A stretch of 35,331 bases of DNA from an uncultured Bacteroidales bacterium (GTDB lineage: Bacteria; Bacteroidota; Bacteroidia; Bacteroidales; Paludibacteraceae): NCBI GenBank assembly GCA_900317345.1, contig ONGK01000013.1, forward strand, positions 1-35,331, written 5' to 3'. Position 1 is the first letter of the stretch; every line of letters starts with the position of its first letter. The translations under genes were made by a program, and so were the position numbers. The notes beneath the pieces were generated by a model. It saw nothing but the letters and a program-made list of their open reading frames with translations. It ran no database searches and was not told the DNA's origin. Of this stretch, positions 33,063 through 35,331 are shown piece by piece.

Positions 33063-34583
33063 TCAGAGACCTATCACCCATTTCACTAACAGCATCACTA
33101 TCGGTATCGTGATAAGCAAAATGCCTATCAAGTCGATGATTGCGCCCGACTTAACCATCTTCATCAGCGGCACATAACCCGACGCATACACTATCGCATT
33201 CGGAGGCGTCGATACCGGCATCATAAAGCCTAACGACGACGACAAAGCTATTCCGATGGCTACAGGAATAGGGCTGAAACCCAACGAAAGCGCCGTGCCG
33301 ATGGCTATCGGAGCCAACAGGTTCGTCGAGGCTGTGTGAGAGGTCAATTCGGATAATATCAGTGCCGACACGCAGAATACACCCACGAACATCCACTCGT
33401 TCGGATGCTCGCCCAGCATGTGCTTCAGACCGTCGCCTACCCATGCCGACAGACCCGTCGAATACATCATACTTCCCATCGCCAGACCGCCGCCGAACAG
33501 CAGCAATGTGCCCCATTCGATGCCTTCTACGCCGTCTTTCCAACTCAGCGTCATCTTGCCTTTCTTCAAGTCAACAGGCATGAAAAACAGCAGCATACCG
33601 CCAATGAGAGCGGCCAGTTCCTCCGGGATATAGGTGTTATACGTCTTCACTACCTCCGATTCGCCGCCGAAGATAACACCCAGCACGCCCGGCGTCACCC
33701 ATAGCACTACGGCCACAAGGAATGCTATCAGCGTGTTCTTCTGTGCACGCGTCCAGGGACCTAATTCCTGAACGTTCTTGCGAATGAACTCCGAGGCACC
33801 TTTGATATGCGCCACATCGGCAGGGAACATCTTCCACAGCACCGCATACGCCACCGCAAAATAGACCACCATCGCTACGGAACCCCATATCATCCATTCA
33901 AAGAAACTGACATCCGGAGCCTGAGGTGCCATCTCATGAAGGAATCCTAACATGATGATGTTCGGAGGAGTGCCGATAGGCGTCAGCACACCGCCGATGG
34001 AGCACGCGTATGCCGTCATCAGCATCAAACCCGTCGCGTACTTGTAGTTGTTCAGGTCTATCGTCTTGCCGTTGACGGCCTGCATCGCACGAATGGCCTC
34101 CAGCAAACCCAATGCGATAGGGAACATCATCGCGGCCGTGGCGGTGTTGCTTATCCAACCCGAGCACAGCATACATGCGCAGCCTACGGCCAGGAATATA
34201 CGTCGGGGCGAATCACCCACCCATCGCATCGAAATAATACCGTACGCCAGACGCTTGTCCAAACCGTTCACCATCATGCCTTTGGCAATCATAAAACCGC
34301 CCATGAACAGGAATATCATCGGAGTGGCAAACGATGCAAACGCCTCTTTCATCGGCGCCACACCGCATAGCACGCACAGCATCGGACCCAATAAGGACGT
34401 CACGGGAATAGGTACCGGTTCGGTTATCCACCATATCGCCACTAACGACATGATTGCCAATAAACGATGCTCCGGCCCATCCAAACCGGATATCGGAGAA
34501 AGCCAAATCGCTGCAGCGCATGCCGGACCCAATATCGCCCCCACCAGCTGCCGCGTCTGTCCAAAAGAAACTCTTTTTCCCAT
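33063..34583 (-). CDS. DASS (SLC13)-family sodium:anion symporter
   Basis: 506 aa from ATG 34583. A longer frame starting at 34778 runs upstream through the promoter, so the shorter start is used. Multiple hydrophobic helices; family signatures include SNTATAAMMFPIALGLLEA, GGVLTPIGTPPNIIMLGF, LLLFGGGLAMG and the second-half counterpart ELTSHTASTNLLAPIAIG plus MPVSTPPNAIVYASGYV. The duplicated 'S-N/H-T' and 'P.STPPN' motifs bind Na+ and the carboxylate or sulfate substrate in this family. It probably imports di- or tricarboxylates (or sulfate) across the inner membrane with Na+. Operon with the lipoprotein gene downstream. Confidence 0.88.
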   Translation of the reverse strand: MGKRVSFGQTRQLVGAILGPACAAAIWLSPISGLDGPEHRLLAIMSLVAIWWITEPVPIPVTSLLGPMLCVLCGVAPMKEAFASFATPMIFLFMGGFMIAKGMMVNGLDKRLAYGIISMRWVGDSPRRIFLAVGCACMLCSGWISNTATAAMMFPIALGLLEAIRAMQAVNGKTIDLNNYKYATGLMLMTAYACSIGGVLTPIGTPPNIIMLGFLHEMAPQAPDVSFFEWMIWGSVAMVVYFAVAYAVLWKMFPADVAHIKGASEFIRKNVQELGPWTRAQKNTLIAFLVAVVLWVTPGVLGVIFGGESEVVKTYNTYIPEELAALIGGMLLFFMPVDLKKGKMTLSWKDGVEGIEWGTLLLFGGGLAMGSMMYSTGLSAWVGDGLKHMLGEHPNEWMFVGVFCVSALILSELTSHTASTNLLAPIAIGTALSLGFSPIPVAIGIALSSSLGFMMPVSTPPNAIVYASGYVPLMKMVKSGAIIDLIGILLITIPIVMLLVKWVIGL

Positions 34584-34603
34584 TGTTTCTATCAATTCCG
34601 CTG

Positions 34604-34635
34604 CAAAGGTACTACAAAAAATTTGAAGTACCAAA
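34604..34635 (-). promoter_or_regulatory. Promoter of the DASS transporter gene
   Basis: Minus strand: TTTG (34635-34632), 20 nt, TACCTTTG (34611-34604), followed 20 nt later by the ATG at 34583. This one lacks the GCATATATGC extension after -33. Confidence 0.75.
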
Positions 34636-34691
34636 TAAATTGGTAAGAAAAATGAATTATGCCCGCATAAATGAGATTTTTTGGGGGCAGA

Positions 34692-34719
34692 GCAAAGTAT
34701 AACTTTGCGATTATAGCCT
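34692..34719. repeat. Partial copy of the 1872-2014 repeat
   Basis: GCAAAGTATAACTTTGCGATTATAGCC aligns with 1893-1919 apart from a few substitutions and one indel. The inverted-repeat partner arm is not seen here, so this is a partial or diverged copy. Confidence 0.45.
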
Positions 34720-34821
34720 GCACAATGCGAGCGTATCTCGCCCTTATTTTCCCTGCCCTGCCGGTTATACATCGTCAATTCTCCCGGGTGTTATCCGGCT
34801 AAGAATGTTATTTATGTTTAT

Positions 34822-34947
34822 GTCCTTTGGACAGCAGTTACATCCTTTGGATGTGGGGGATCGTCCTGACGGACTACGTTAAATTTATTTATAAGAAGGC
34901 TGTCGGGGCGGTCACCCGTAAGCACCACAGGTGCGCTGCTGTCTAAA
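34822..34947. repeat. Array of perfect short hairpins closed by a 12-bp long-range stem
   Basis: Hairpins: GTCC-TTT-GGAC (34822-34832), ACATCC-TTT-GGATGT (34840-34854), GTCC-TGAC-GGAC (34863-34874), CGGG/CCCG (34904-34918) and GCACC-ACA-GGTGC (34922-34934). TTTGGACAGCAG (34826-34837) also pairs with CTGCTGTCTAAA (34936-34947), 12 positions with one wobble. No coding region and no consensus promoter are evident. It could be a structured RNA or a REP/REPIN-type element. Confidence 0.55.
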
Positions 34948-35044
34948 GGGGTTTTATATGTTTTTTTCTAAATATCGTTTTCTGCGCGAAGCGGTTTTCG
35001 ATTTTATCTCAAATCATCAATTTCGGGCACAAAATCACAAAACA

Positions 35045-35076
35045 TTTGCATATATGCCAAAAAAGTTGTAATTTTG
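35045..35076 (+). promoter_or_regulatory. Promoter of the gene at the right edge
   Basis: Plus strand: TTTG (35045-35048), 20 nt, TAATTTTG (35069-35076), with GCATATATGC directly after the -33 box. Predicted start near 35083, giving a leader of about 120 nt that contains the 11-bp array. Confidence 0.75.
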
Positions 35077-35097
35077 CACCGTTTTTCGGTTGAATCC

Positions 35098-35141
35098 CGA
35101 CGGTCGACCGACGGTCGACCGACAGTCAACCGACAGTCGTA
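35098..35141. repeat. Four tandem 11-bp units in a 5' leader
   Basis: Units CGACGGTCGAC, CGACGGTCGAC, CGACAGTCAAC and CGACAGTCGTA with exact 11-bp period. The first two are identical and contain the palindrome GTCGAC. The array lies in the predicted leader of the gene starting at 35206, downstream of its promoter. Confidence 0.8.
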
Positions 35142-35205
35142 TCCGAGGTCACTATGACGTTTGGCCTCCCGAAAAACCCGATTTTTAACTAAAAATAAAC
35201 CTTTT

Positions 35206-35331
35206 ATGTCCAGAGTAATTACATCTTCAGGTCTCGATTCCATCCACGGCAAAGTGGACGGACGTACCCGTGGTTATTTCTATCAATCTAAAGTTACCGG
35301 CAGAATCTTCTATCGCGAACGCGATGAAAAC
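35206..35331 (+). CDS. Unidentified protein, 5' end only (cut by window edge)
   Basis: 42 codons are visible from ATG 35206 (MSRVITSSGLDSIHGKVD, then GYFYQSKVTGRIFYRERDEN). The promoter at 35045-35076 and an A-rich stretch just before the ATG support the start. There is no signal peptide. 'HGK..GRTRGYFYQ....GRIFYRERDEN' resembles short Bacteroidales proteins of unknown function with a '..hGk......f.....Gr' N-terminus; I cannot assign a family. Confidence 0.6.
   Translation, partial: MSRVITSSGLDSIHGKVDGRTRGYFYQSKVTGRIFYRERDEN

Noticed and set aside
34584..34778. N-terminal extension of the DASS transporter to ATG 34778
   Set aside because: The extension would cross the consensus promoter at 34604-34635 and adds a non-conserved segment before the normal family start.

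Overview
The window looks like a chromosomal segment from a Bacteroidales bacterium (Bacteroidetes). The evidence is the repeated Bacteroidetes-type promoter (YTTG, 20 nt, TAnnTTTG), the TamL-type outer-membrane lipoprotein, type IX secretion (T9SS) C-terminal domains, a BspA-like leucine-rich-repeat protein, paired deoxynucleoside kinases and secreted GH13 amylases. I cannot name a genus from sequence alone.

Layout. Positions 1-1827 (minus) hold most of a TamL/BamA-family lipoprotein that runs off the left edge. Positions 1828-2420 are non-coding, with a duplicated promoter core, nested inverted repeats, an 11-bp tandem array and a terminator. Positions 2421-5502 (minus) form a visibly AT-richer block: a large secreted multi-domain protein and a ParD/ParE-like toxin-antitoxin operon with its own promoter, operator-like palindrome and terminator. 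Positions 5588-5938 hold a well-bounded candidate structured non-coding RNA (promoter, about 310 nt, terminator). From 31525 down to 6028 there are 13 consecutive minus-strand genes with gaps of 0-15 nt or 4-nt overlaps. They have one clear promoter at the upstream end and one strong terminator at the far end.

The train reads, in transcription order: three secreted GH13 glycosidases, two deoxynucleoside kinases, a BspA-like T9SS protein, a 1023-aa T9SS surface protein, an OmpA-family protein, a XerC/D-type recombinase, a sensor-PP2C phosphatase-HATPase fusion, a STAS anti-anti-sigma-like protein, an alginate-export-type beta-barrel, and a 2433-aa nonribosomal peptide synthetase (NRPS) with domains C-A-T-C-A-T-R. 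The right end has a divergent phosphoglycolate-phosphatase-like gene (+), a convergent lipoprotein plus DASS-family anion transporter operon (-), a compact array of perfect short hairpins, and the start of an unidentified gene (+) whose leader contains a second type of 11-bp array.

The most notable items are the reductase-terminated two-module NRPS at the end of a cell-surface/partner-switching gene train, the Ala/Asn/Asp repeats inserted at five places in that NRPS, the candidate ~310-nt RNA, the hairpin array at 34.8-34.95 kb, and three unrelated intergenic arrays that all have an exact 11-bp period. The NRPS probably makes an acylated or free dipeptide aldehyde (or its cyclised product). 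No phosphopantetheinyl transferase, acyl-CoA ligase or dedicated exporter is in the window, so those functions must come from elsewhere.
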